Shown here: positions 49,206 to 58,591 of the stretch, piece by piece
How the letters are laid out: each line of letters starts with the position of its first letter
Position numbering within the stretch: position 1 is the first letter of the stretch
Position numbers and translations under genes: made by a program
Notes under the pieces: model-generated
The model's input: the letters and a program-made list of their open reading frames with translations, nothing else
Database searches by the model: none
What the model was told of the DNA's origin: nothing
NCBI GenBank assembly: GCA_963457665.1
Contig: OY735228.1
Span: forward strand, 4,169,971 to 4,233,970
Length of the DNA: 64,000 nt
Source: Thysanoteuthis rhombus
Lineage: Eukaryota; Mollusca; Cephalopoda; Oegopsida; Thysanoteuthidae
Direction of reading: 5' to 3'

Positions 49206-50087
49206 AAATTCAAATACTACACTTTCGAAATAAGTTTCCTCATTTATCCGAGTCAGACATTTCATAAAAACCACGTCAAAATTGCACAGTAAGGACAACG
49301 TTAAACTACGGTTTAATTATTTCAGGTTCATTTTGGATCTCGGCCTCCGGAGTTTGTCTGAGGAATAAACATATTTTTCCTTTGAGTAAAAGTTCAGTAA
49401 AATCTAAATTATACTGATATAATTTCAGCTAGAATTGTAATTTAATGTTCGTTAAGAAAAAAAGAGAAATGAAATGTTTTCATGATATTGAATATGATGT
49501 TTTTTACTTCATTTTTTTAATGCAATGAACCTTAGACAGCACTTCGTACATATCTTGTAGAGGAGACTGGCACCGCCAAATCATCCTGAGTTTATAAGAA
49601 ATTTCAAGAGGGACCCAGTATTGGGCCCAAGTAATCTACTAGGTCATGGGATAATTGTTTGATTTACCTTGAAAAGAATCTACACGTTGATTAGAATAAG
49701 GAGAGCAGCAGCCCTTGGTTCCTTGGCGCCCCAGACAAGCTGAACTTCGGTACCTTTCAAATTTGTTTCTTCATTTTCCCATTTTTTTTTTTTTACTTCT
49801 CGGAAGGCCTACTGTCTCTGGTGAATAGCCCAGTTTTTCTGACTTTTTTGGCAAGATCAAAGTGTAGTATCTGTTCCACAGCATGGACCGAGGAGTCGAT
49901 ACTGACACTTGCCTATCGACTGGGCCGGAGAGGGTGTGTGTCAAAGACCGAGTGCGCCGGTGCAATGCGTTAACCGATGAGGTTTTACTGAGGCTACGCA
50001 CTGCTAAGAGCATCAGGGAGCCTTTGGACTCGTCCTTCGGCTCTTCTATTATTACTCGGCCCAGCTGCAGGGGGGTGGGACAGTTTC

Positions 50088-50390
50088 CCCGGAGCAGCAC
50101 TGCTCCATTGCACTTAAAGGAGCAGGTCGCCTGGTAGACACTTTCGTGACGGAGGTTGCTTTAGCTTCTACGGTCGCTTGGCAATCGAAGTCGTGTCGGC
50201 TGGAGCTATTTTTGGGAGGGGTTACCAATTCTTCCCACGTTAAGTCCGACCTTGTGTCAAATTCCGCTATGGTGGGACAGTAGATAAATAGATTCCCCGG
50301 AGCAGTACTTATGGAAGGGGTTACCAATTCTTCCCACGTTAACCTCGATCTTGTGTCATATTTTGCTGTGGTGAGGTAGCGAATAAACAA
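50088..50390. repeat. ~205-bp repeat pair, copy A (second repeat deleted internally)
   Basis: Repeat 1 runs from CCCCGGAGCAGCACTGCTCC through GGGGTTACCAATTCTTCCCA to GTAGATAAATAGAT. Repeat 2 restarts with CCCCGGAGCAGTACT but jumps to TATGGAAGGGGTTACC, losing about 100 bp that copy D (63419-63613) retains. Confidence 0.7.
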
Positions 50391-50607
50391 CGCCCCGTTC
50401 TTCTAGCTTTTTTGGCAGGATCAAAGCGTAGTATCTGTTCCATGGCAGATTCCGAGGCGTAGGTACTGACACTTGCCCATCGAATGGACAAGAGATTGCG
50501 TTGCAGGTAGTGTCAAGACCCAGTGCACCGGTGTAGTCCGTCAGCCAATGAGGTTTACTTAAAAGATTTACCAAAAGATTTAAACCAGTTTTGGATTTGA
50601 GGCATAT

Positions 50608-50862
50608 ATATGTAATGCCGTTATCATGATGTCATAATACCTTTGTGATACCTTTAATGTCATGTGATAATATCTTCATCATAGTGTCATAATGAATTTT
50701 AACCTAATACCTTTGTGATATCATAATGTCATTAATGTCATGTGATAATACCTGCATTATGATGTCATAATGAATTTTAACCTAATACCTTTGTGATATC
50801 ATAATGTCGTTAATGTCATGTGATAATACCTCCATTTTGATGTCATAATGAATTTTACCTCT
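50608..50862. repeat. 78-bp minisatellite
   Basis: Three imperfect periods (70 then 78 bp) of CTTTGTGATATCATAATGTC...TGTCATGTGATAATACCT...ATGATGTCATAATGAATTT. The same tract recurs at 59140-59310 and 63830-64000 in the other duplication copies. Confidence 0.8.
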
Positions 50863-51310
50863 CTGCTATTAAAAGAAAACAAGCCTGGAAGTCAGGCAAT
50901 TGATGCATATATTAATGAATCAAATGTGACTTCAATTTCAACATTGATCTAATAAGAAATATTACTATATTTATTATTATGAATTAATTGAAGATTATTT
51001 TATCAATAATCAAAGGACCTAAGACAGTCAGTCGTACATACTTTGGAGAGTAGATAAACATCGCCAAACCATCCTGAGTTTATGAGAAATGTCAAAAGGG
51101 ATCCGGTATAGAGCATAAATAATCTGGTAGGTCGTGGAATAATTATTTGATTTTGACATTCCCGAGGAACGTCGCTTATCCAAACTCCAATTATCAGACT
51201 TTTGCATCATCCGAACTAAATATTCACCGTCCGTCCCAGTCGGGTAATTGGCGTTCTCTCGTAAAAATGTGTTCACTATCGTACACCAGCTAACAACAGA
51301 GAATGTATTT

Positions 51311-51360
51311 GGTTCCATAGTGTAGTGGTTATCACGCTCGCTTCACACGCAAAAGGCTCT
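51311..51360 (+). pseudogene. tRNA-Val(CAC) 5' fragment, copy A
   Basis: The first 50 nt of a Val tRNA: GGTTCCATAGTGTAGTGG, anticodon loop TTCACAC, then GCAAAAGG. The 3' anticodon strand is mutated and the T arm and 3' acceptor are missing. The D loop has AGTGG instead of the array's AGCGG, so it was not copied recently from the array. Duplicated at 59728. Confidence 0.85.
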
Positions 51361-51949
51361 TTTACAGTTTTTAAGAGCAGAATCAAGTTTGTTTGTTTTT
51401 TCAACTTGATATTAATTCTTTTCTTCCGTGATCGAACTATCATTGTGATTTCTTTTAAACTTTCAGAAGGACTATTCAAATATTAACACAGATGCTGATA
51501 TTATAGTCACCAAGTTTAAATATTTGTCTGTTCATGTAACAGTGAAACATTAGTTTTACTCCCTGCTTCTATTTACAGCTGATTAAAAAAAGCGAAACTT
51601 GACTTCGAAATGAGAAAAAAATAGGACTGAACATAGCCAGCAGGTAAAGTGCGACTGACTGCTGTAGCTGATTGTGTGGGTGTGTGAGTTTTGCAGGAGA
51701 ACATAATCTTTACTCTCTTCCTCTCTTTAAAGCTGTTGGAAGAGAGAGAAAGAGATTTCTGCGACTGAAAACAATGCTTAAAATTACTAATATTCTAAAA
51801 CATTACTACATCCATAGATAACTTGAATCCCATCATTTTTGACGGGTAATATGCCGGTATCTTGAAAATACTAAAGCAATTGAGGAAGTAAACCCATTGA
51901 AAAAGGGGGAAAAAAGAAAGCCTCGACTTTCCTTATTCTCAATTTTCAT

Positions 51950-52330
51950 AATTTTTATTGATCACTCAATATAGGGGGGGGGAGAAACAAGCATGGCACT
52001 TTAAAACCCCGATAATTATTTTAAAGATGAAATTAAAATTTTGCGAATTGCTGACTTCGGAGTTTAATCTCGTTGTAGCTAGATAGAAAAGAAAGCCCCA
52101 CATTAACGTCTAGAAAAAGAAAAACGGAGAAAAACTACTAAGCTGACCCATTACGAGTGGGCATACATGATTTCCCAAGGATACTATACGTATTTATTGC
52201 AACCATCCAACCTTGCCTTGTCAATCACATTCTCCTTTTCATTAACACCGAGGTCACTCACACGACAGAATTTCTGAGGGGATCAGAAAATTTGCTTGAG
52301 TTATCAGAACGAATCATAAAAATTATACAT
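51950..52330. other. Unassigned sequence
   Basis: AT-rich, with no gene or repeat recognised. Confidence 0.4.
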
Positions 52331-52403
52331 TGCCAACCTCCGGGATTGAACCAGGGACCTTTAGATCTTCAGTCGAACGCTCTCCCAACTGAGCTATTTC
52401 GGC
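52331..52403 (-). pseudogene. tRNA-Phe(GAA) pseudogene lacking the 3' acceptor
   Basis: On the minus strand the gene is intact from G1 to the T loop (anticodon GAA; A29 to C gives one mismatch). It then runs ATCCCGGAGGTTGGC: 14 bp (the last G of the T stem, the 3' acceptor and flank) are missing between two CGG/CCGG words. The array's downstream flank GGAGGTTGG follows directly, proving descent from an array-type unit. Confidence 0.85.
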
Positions 52404-52689
52404 TGGCGATGAAAGAGAAATCAAATCGATATTAGATGATTTAATGCAAAATTGTGTCAAAGTTGACGTTTCTTACAGAGTGATCATTTACAATTCAAAC
52501 GTTTCTCCCTTCACATAGTCCGTAGTATGAGGGAGAGAATATTCACTACACATGTATAAATAGCCTACAGCAAGATCATGTTTGTATAATTTCATTCTTA
52601 CTTTGAATTAAAAAGTCTCTCTACGTGTGTTTACTCAAAGATAAATCGACAACTAGCCTTTGTAAGAAGGAGATATTCGCCAGATTTGT

Positions 52690-52709
52690 CAGAGAGAGAG
52701 AGAGAGAGA
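52690..52709. repeat. (GA)n microsatellite
   Basis: Short pure GA tract. Confidence 0.85.
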
Positions 52710-53204
52710 ATCTTTTTACGATTGACTGGGAGAAACAGAGAGAGAGGGTGTTATCTTTTTAAGGTAGAAGGGGGAAGAGAGAGATGATGTTCCCCCCCCA
52801 AATAAAACTCATTATTTCGAACCCCTTTGAAATGTGTGAACAGATTTAAAACTGACACAACCGTAACACTTATGCACCAATTTAACTTGACCCACACCCG
52901 TTTTAACATCAACCTTTCAACTTTTGACTCCTGTATTAAATCACTTTTTAAGAACAAATAATTTGAATTATTTTCTCTGATTTCCATCAATGTACCTATT
53001 CTTTCTTTTTTCTTCTGTCTGTCCACTTAAATGGATTTTTTCCCACAATCTATTGTACCCGTTGTACAAAATTGTTTAAATATTCGTATTCGCCTGATAT
53101 ATTGGTTGGTACACCAGGCATTGCAGTGACAAGTTTGAAGTCGTTTGGCTCAGTGGTTCTCGGGAAGTCTAGTAGAATTAAAAATTATTAGGTCTTTTAT
53201 CCAA

Positions 53205-53310
53205 TACTATAGATCTAAATTTAGATCTAAAATATTTAAATTGGTCACAGCGAAGAAACTGAAATACTTTGAAGCCGTTGTTCTGTACGGCAGACAGAAA
53301 TTATACTCAC
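53205..53310 (+). repeat. Dispersed repeat, TCTAAATTTAGA family, copy 2
   Basis: Starts with the perfect 18-bp palindrome AGATCTAAATTTAGATCT (53211-53228), then a segment collinear with 5330-5445. Its preceding TTTGGCTCAGTGGTTCTCGG looks like a pol III A box, so the family may be SINE-like. Confidence 0.55.
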
Positions 53311-53685
53311 ATGACTATTATGGCGCTTTCTGAATGGGAATGTCCAAGTAATTCTAATCGAAAATACGTCAGATTTGATGCCTAACTCAATTCACTTTTT
53401 ACTTTTTGTAAAGTTTAAAAAAATATGGTCGGATCGAAATGAACTTTCTACGATTTATTTACTTATGTCAATTTCTTTCAGATTACTTATCTCTATATCC
53501 TCATAGCTACCCTCACACTTCTGTGTTGGTTGAGACTAATTGACAGTCCCCCAAAAGAGTTTATTTACTTAGAGTAGATCTTGATACCCACAAAAAAGAT
53601 TTTGACCAATATATTTGGGTAAACCAGAAAACCTTTTTCCAAAACAAGTGATGAATTTAAAAAAATGATACTGCCAACCTCTGGA

Positions 53686-53748
53686 TGCCAACGGCTGAGT
53701 TTGAACCAGATCTTCAATCTAACACTCTCCTCCCTGAGCTAATTCGAC
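53686..53748 (-). pseudogene. Degenerate tRNA-Phe pseudogene
   Basis: The minus strand reads GTCGAATTAGCTCAG...TTAGATTGAAGATC then GGTTCAAACTC and TTGGCATCCAGAGGTTGG. It is Phe-like with anticodon GAA, but about 10 nt of the variable/T-stem region is deleted and several pairs are lost. The downstream flank is the array's CATCCGGAGGTTGG with one change. Confidence 0.7.
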
Positions 53749-54946
53749 TGACAGAAAATTAGTTACAAATTGACATGACATTTTGATAGGATGACCAGCG
53801 AACATGCTACACACGTACACACAGAGAATTTTTAGTTTTAGTTCGATTGTAGCTACAGTGTCTTGCAAACATTTTGACAACTCCACCAACACACAAAACA
53901 AAAAATGAATATCAGATGTTTTCAATATAAAATACTGCATTCTTTTATTGCATGCAAATACTCACTCGATGAGACATTTATACTACTTCAGTTGAAAGAT
54001 AGAATTTATTAGTCAAGTATTTATTTTTGATCCCTGTTTTGACTCTGGAAAGAATTGATGCTGAAAAACCGTTGAATTAATCCTTGTTGACTTCTGATTG
54101 TCCTAATTGTCTTCATTACTTCTTTCAGATGATCTACGGTAAGCATTTTTATTGGTGCAATCTTTTCATAATATTCTACAGATTATCTTCCAGAATGAAG
54201 CCCTGGGAGTTAGGTGACCATTACAGCAGTTCCATAATAATATCCTGAAACCATTCTTTCACACGTGTTATACCACAAAAAGTGACTATGAATTTACTTG
54301 GCTGTCTTGGAGTCACACCTTTTAACATTCATGCAGATTAGAATCAGCACCATATTAATGCTGGATGTTGTGCAATGGTTTCTGAATTTCCTGCTTGACA
54401 AACCTAAAAAAAGCGGCTTTTGACTTCAATGTCTGCGTGAAATTTCGACTTTTATCAAGACATTTTGTTTCGAAAACTCCCTTGATATATATACACAAGA
54501 AAATGATAAATTACTATACAATCCCCTGTGAATTTGATGTTCGTTCAGAATGAATACATCACAACAATAACAATACACAGAGATGGAAGATGACTAATTC
54601 TTTTGAATCAGGATCTGAATTTAGAATTTTAAAAACTATCAATAATTTCAAATATGCTTACATATAAACTCTGCACGTTTGTTGTATATCATTGTCACAT
54701 ATTTGGCCTCGATGTAAACTAAGGATGAAAATGGCTTGGCTCATTTTCTGCCATAGAGTCTGGAGTCAAAAGTTCAAATGAAAAACGTTGCGATATTCAG
54801 CTTGAAATTTTGCATACAAAAAACTCAAGACTGTTCAAAATTACCAAGTACCTAAATAAACTACGCAACTATCCCGCAAACTATTTTAAGCACTTCAATA
54901 TTCCCTTTGAAACGCATGATCAGTCTTAGATTGAAAAGTGATGGGA
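53749..54946. other. Unassigned AT-rich sequence
   Basis: No gene, RNA or repeat recognised. Confidence 0.45.
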
Positions 54947-55019
54947 TGATTCCGCTGGGGATCAAACCCAGGGCCTCTCGCGTGTAAAGCGAGCGTGATA
55001 ACCACTACACTACGAAACC
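54947..55019 (-). tRNA. trnV-UAC: tRNA-Val-like, anticodon UAC
   Basis: A complete 73-nt cloverleaf derived from the Val gene. The anticodon loop is TTTACAC, giving UAC, still a valine anticodon (GUA/GUG). The acceptor GGTTTCG/CGGAATC keeps pairing through two G-U wobbles. The T loop is TTTGATC, so the invariant C56 and a B-box base are lost. Either a minor isoacceptor gene or, more likely because of C56U, a pseudogene. Confidence 0.65.
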
Positions 55020-55101
55020 AGTTGGGTGATGAGATACACAATAACGTATCTGTAAAATACACAAGCTTAACCGATTGAGTCTCCGACATTCTTTCTCTTC
55101 T

Positions 55102-55223
55102 TAAATGAGGCCAAATCGTATTGGATACACCAGTTTTCGTACAATCACCGAAGTTAAGCAATGTAGTGCCAGGTCAGTTCGTAGTTGGGTGAGCAATTGA
55201 GTATGTCAGGTGGTGTTATTAGC
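55102..55223 (+). pseudogene. 5S rRNA pseudogene
   Basis: Collinear with 5S rRNA over its length: GATACACCAGTTTTCGTACA, CACCGAAGTTAAGCAATGTA (matching the box-A region of the internal promoter), GCCAGGTCAGTTCGTAG, TTGGGTGAGC (start of box C), then degraded sequence and GTCAGGTGGTGTTA at the 3' end. The first 20 or so bases are poorly conserved. Many substitutions and a damaged C box argue against function. It lies 83 bp from the UAC Val-like gene on the opposite strand. Confidence 0.75.
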
Positions 55224-56217
55224 TGGGGATGATCCCGTTGATCTTTCCAGGCCGAGACTGATCTCTACACGTTGCTTAATAATGTAGCCGTATGTTCTCC
55301 CATCGTACCCCTGAAACTTCTGTCTGGCTTGGTTGCAAGCGGCACAAATTAATGAATTTTCATAGAAATAATGAACATCCTACCAGCGTTCATTGAGAAA
55401 GCAGAATGGAAATAATGATTATTTGCATAGATTTTGTTTGGATTGGAGAAATATCTATGACTGTTGTATAACCAGGTGTTTCCACCGTGGCACACTCATT
55501 TAAAGGAAAACCATTTGTATTGTGGCACCATACCGATTAAAGGAGATGGCTTATATTTTCATAAATTGTTTTATTATTGAGAAAATCATTCAAGAAAAAA
55601 ATGTAGTTGTAAATTACATATAAAAGAAAACGCGTTGATCAAAAAGATAGAGAAGAACCAAAGATAAGATGAAACAATTGGCAAGTGATTTTAAGTGGAT
55701 ATTTCTATAGTCAAGCCGAAACAGCACAGGTGTGAGAACATAGGGCAAAAGGTTGGTTTCATTATCTGAATCACTGATATCTCTGTTCTTTGTAATAAAA
55801 CAAATCTTCTGATACCCTCAGAAGTTTTGTCAAACTTTATAATTCATTCCATTCAATTCATCTAGTACTTTTTGGTGAGCGGTTTGTCTCTGATATCAGG
55901 AGTGTTAACCCTGTGTAGACTTGTATAACTTATAATCCAGTGTAACCCGAAACTAGATGAATATTAAAAGACGAAAACTGAAAAGATCTTTGCGCACATA
56001 CCTCTACCAACGACATCTAATAATCAAAAACTGAATGCTAATCCGTTCATATATAGTTATATTTCGAGGGAGGCAATTGTAGCTGTCGGTTATTCAACTT
56101 TCAAGTGATATTATTGATACATCCATAGAATTAGATTTATTTAGTTTATTCATGAAATGAACCTTACATTGGCTTCTTGTAATGAATTGATAAAAGTTAT
56201 AATTGCTAACCACCGGA
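55224..56217. other. Unassigned AT-rich sequence
   Basis: No gene, RNA or repeat recognised. Confidence 0.45.
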
Positions 56218-56266
56218 TGCCAAAACCCAGGATTGTATCAAGAACCTTTTGATCTTCAGTCTGACG
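56218..56266 (-). pseudogene. tRNA-Phe 3' fragment
   Basis: The minus strand keeps CGTCAGACTGAAGATCAAAAGG, a mutated T arm (CTTGATACAATCCTGGG) and TTTTGGCATCCGGTGG. The 5' acceptor and D arm are gone. It shares T69 and the TCAAA anticodon-stem change with array unit 17, hinting at common ancestry. Confidence 0.65.
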
Positions 56267-56499
56267 GTATTCCGGGTGTGAGTATCGAATTAGGACTAAA
56301 TCATCTCACAATATCAAATACCTTCAAACACAACGTTTCTTATGATGATCTTTTAGAATGAAAACTTTTCTTTCTTCAGAATGTATTTTTCAGAAACACT
56401 ACATGAATATGTTGTCCACGAGACTAAGCTTGCTAACCATTGTTCCATGGCGAGATGTTGCTAGGGTATACACATGCGTCCATAACTGAGTGTGAGTGT

Positions 56500-56582
56500 G
56501 TTTGGATACATGTGTGTTTATGCATGTGTTCTTGTACACATAAGGCGTGTGTGTGTGTTCAGTATGTGTGTATGTGTGTATA
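56500..56582. repeat. Degenerate (TG)n tract
   Basis: TG-rich purine/pyrimidine alternation with interruptions. Confidence 0.7.
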
Positions 56583-56694
56583 TACTAAACATGTAGTTAT
56601 TGAAGCGTTAATAGGAAAAAGGAAACGCTTTCTTCTTTCTAGATGCACATATCTCTCTAATGCCGATTGCAGTCACTGACTGACAAGCTGGCAT

Positions 56695-56870
56695 ACCAGG
56701 AGATTCTTTTTCCTTTTCTTCCACTTTTTATTTATTTTTTTCTCTTCAAAAATACAATGGTTAGTCGTATATTTCGATAGGTAAGTTGAATTGTCCATGA
56801 ATTATTCGTGCAGATTAGTAATATGAAACAATATCATCGTGTGTGCAAAGATTCCAATGATGATACCTCT
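56695..56870. repeat. Diverged array-unit spacer, left piece
   Basis: Matches the spacer that precedes tRNA-Val in the array (for example TAAATTGTCCATGAATTA-like, AAGATTCCAATGATGAT), ending abruptly where the retroelement begins. Confidence 0.75.
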
Positions 56871-57588
56871 GAAAGACGCAAAAATGAAGAGAGCAAGAAA
56901 GTCAGCCTACACATGAACTTCAGCAAGACGAAGATCATGTGCAACAACCACATTAGAGATAAAAACATTAAGATCGAAATCCAGCACACAGAACTCGAGA
57001 AAATAGACCACTACATATACCTAGGGCAACAAATCTCCATGAGACCCTAAAAAGAAGAAGAAATCAAGCAAAGAATCACACTAGGATGGCAAGCCTTTGG
57101 CAGAGCTAGCTCAACCTTAAAAAATAATAAGATCCCATTAATTCTAAAGATAAAGGTGTATAACCAATGCATCCTCCCAATAGTCACTTATGGAGCTGAA
57201 ACATGGGACTTAACCAAGAGACAGACCCGTATACTGAGAACCATGCAACGTGCAAATGAAAGAATAATGCTGGGCCTCACATGGAGAGACCACAAAACAG
57301 CACAGTACATACGGGAAAAAACAAGAGTTAGAGACATCATAGAATCCATAAAAAATCTCAAATGGTGGTGGGCTGGCCATGTTGCAAGAATGGCAGACAA
57401 TCGATGGACATTACCACTCACAACATGGATTCCCCGAGACCACATGCGCAACCGAGACCGGCAAAATGTTAGATGGAGAGACCAGCTAGACAAGTTTAGG
57501 AAATACTTGCTCCGTGACGCCCATGATAGAGAAGTGTGTCAAATCCTGGGGAAAGACAATGTCCAACAACAGATACTAAAAGACTGAA
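56871..57588 (+). mobile_element. RTE-like retrotransposon fragment (RT C-terminal part)
   Basis: One + frame from about 56873 to 57587 reads NFSKTKIM (about residue 20), EKIDHYIYLGQQI, a stop at 57048 (TAA, an AAA-like Lys codon in the relatives I know), then GWQAFGRAS, VYNQCILPIVTYGAETW, RANERIMLGLTWRDHK, LKWWWAGHVARMADNRW and RDQLDKFRK, ending LKD at the stop. These are the NxSKTK, YLG, LPTLTYGAETW, ER.MLG and KW.WAGHVARM blocks of RTE-clade RT C-termini. The catalytic palm (YxDD) is not included. Apart from that one stop the frame is clean over about 715 bp, far better preserved than 6190-6558, so the insertion is younger. It splits an array-type unit and ends in the tRNA-Phe remnant that follows. 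Confidence 0.8.
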
Positions 57589-57625
57589 CATCTAAAGGTC
57601 CCTGGTTCAATCCCGGGTTTAGGCA
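57582..57625 (+). pseudogene. tRNA-Phe 3' half, joined to RTE end
   Basis: GACTGAACATCTAAAGG...TCAATCCCGGGTTTAGGCA is Phe from the anticodon loop to A73, with C69 to A and one loop change. The preceding bases are the RTE 3' end, and the shared word AGACTGA belongs to both. Confidence 0.85.
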
Positions 57626-58240
57626 TCCGGAGGTTGGTAGAGAATTGTTTTACCTTATAGCCTTATATCTTCATATCTGCTAACATTCTCAGCTTTTGTG
57701 CCCGCTGCGTTTTGATTTCTGAGAGAAAATTCAAATACTACACTTTCAACACAGTTCAACTGTGGCTTTTCTTCAATTGCTCTTTCTTGCACCTGAATAA
57801 GCCCCTTTACAATCAATCTGCGCTAATTTTCTGATAGCTTTTCTACTTGCACTTGGCCAAATGCTCAACACAAGCGAACATGAGATCAGTCAGCATAAGA
57901 CCGTTTGCATACATTTCACACTGACTTGATGGCATCTCTTTTCCAACATGTCATTGGCTAAAGAATCTCTTTCATTTCTTTTTCGCTGATAGAAATTCGG
58001 ATTTTTTCCATTTATTCTTTCAACGAAGGACCTCAAATTTGTCAAATGCCAATGTTGATTTGGAAATGGGCTATGAAAGATTTCAAGACTCTGGTTTGTT
58101 TCTCCCCCCCCCCAAGTCATTGACAACGACGGAGGTATGATAAAAATGAAGTATTTTTTGCTAAAGGAATCTCTTTCTTTTTCCTCTTTTTCGACAAATA
58201 CATTGGTTATTCCTTCATTTTAACAGTTATGTTAAGTTAT
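57626..58240. repeat. Diverged array-unit spacer, right piece
   Basis: Continues from the Phe fragment with TCCGGAGGTTGGTAGAGAATT and follows the array spacer to about 58240 with many substitutions and a roughly 20-bp deletion. An old single unit outside the array. Confidence 0.85.
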
Positions 58241-58404
58241 CCATCACTTTAGGGGACTCAGACTCACGAGAGGCTTTTCATTTTCGTAATTGTTATGCTT
58301 CTAATTTTTACTTATCGTTTCAATATGCTGATATATACATGGGTTTAATTAGAGGGGCCCCATAGCCACATTGGAAGTTTTTTTTAACTAATTCCTTTTA
58401 TTTT

Positions 58405-58590
58405 TCCCTCTCCTCCTCCTCCTCCCTCTCTCTCTTTCTCTCTCCTCCTCCCTCTCTCTCTTTCTCTCTCCTCCTCCCTCTCTCTCTTTCTCTCTCCTCC
58501 TCCCTCTTTCTTTTTCTCTCTCCTCCTCCCTCTCTCACTCTTTCACTCTCCTCCTCCCCCTCTCTCTCTTTCTCTCTGCTCCTCCTTGCT
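58405..58590. repeat. 26-bp CT-rich minisatellite
   Basis: TCCTCCTCCCTCTCTCTCTT plus TCTCTC recurs with a 26-bp period, three exact periods from 58443 and several imperfect ones. It ends at the first base of duplication copy C. Confidence 0.9.
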
Positions 58591-58591
58591 C

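Larger units (their letters stand above)
25815..49229. repeat. Tandem array of ~1081-bp tRNA-Val/tRNA-Phe units (22 Val copies)
   Basis: Head-to-tail units, each with tRNA-Val(CAC) on the minus strand, a 147-bp gap, tRNA-Phe(GAA) on the plus strand, and a spacer of about 780 bp before the next Val. Val-to-Val spacing is 1081 bp for 15 consecutive steps, then 1079-1081. The leftmost part (25815-26263) is a diverged partial spacer. The rightmost unit stops 15-16 nt into tRNA-Phe and resumes with 25 bp of unit spacer (49205-49229). Units differ by scattered substitutions forming subtypes: the segment at +92 to +117 reads GTCGC...ATCG...ATGACAG or ATCGC...ATAG...ATCACAG. The last five to six units form a third, more diverged subfamily. 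The long spacer has no gene of its own; the 95-codon minus-strand frame repeated in every unit is the complement of the two tRNAs and the gap. Each gene has its own pol III terminator. Copy number depends on the assembly being right. Confidence 0.95.
49228..51949. repeat. Segmental duplication copy A
   Basis: Positions 49228-50880 match 62376-64000, and 50162-51949 match 58592-60386, at high visible identity with small indels. Contents in order: a leader with AAATAAGTTTCCTCATTTATCC; a block of short minus-strand frames; two ~205-bp repeats; a 78-bp minisatellite; a truncated tRNA-Val; and an AT-rich tail. Copy A spans both partial copies and is the fullest version. No intact gene. The recurrent LTWEELVTP-type peptide is a repeat by-product or coding relic of unknown origin. 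Confidence 0.85.

Noticed and set aside
25815..49229. CRISPR-like reading of the array (regular repeats and spacers)
   Set aside because: The period is 1081 bp, 'spacers' are as conserved as 'repeats', and the content is eukaryotic tRNA genes.
49771..50574. Minus-strand frames with PRSM.WNRYYTLILPKK and LTWEELVTP peptides as real genes
   Set aside because: Frames shift between tandem repeats and between duplication copies, with no long intact frame. Kept only as a repeat with possible coding ancestry.
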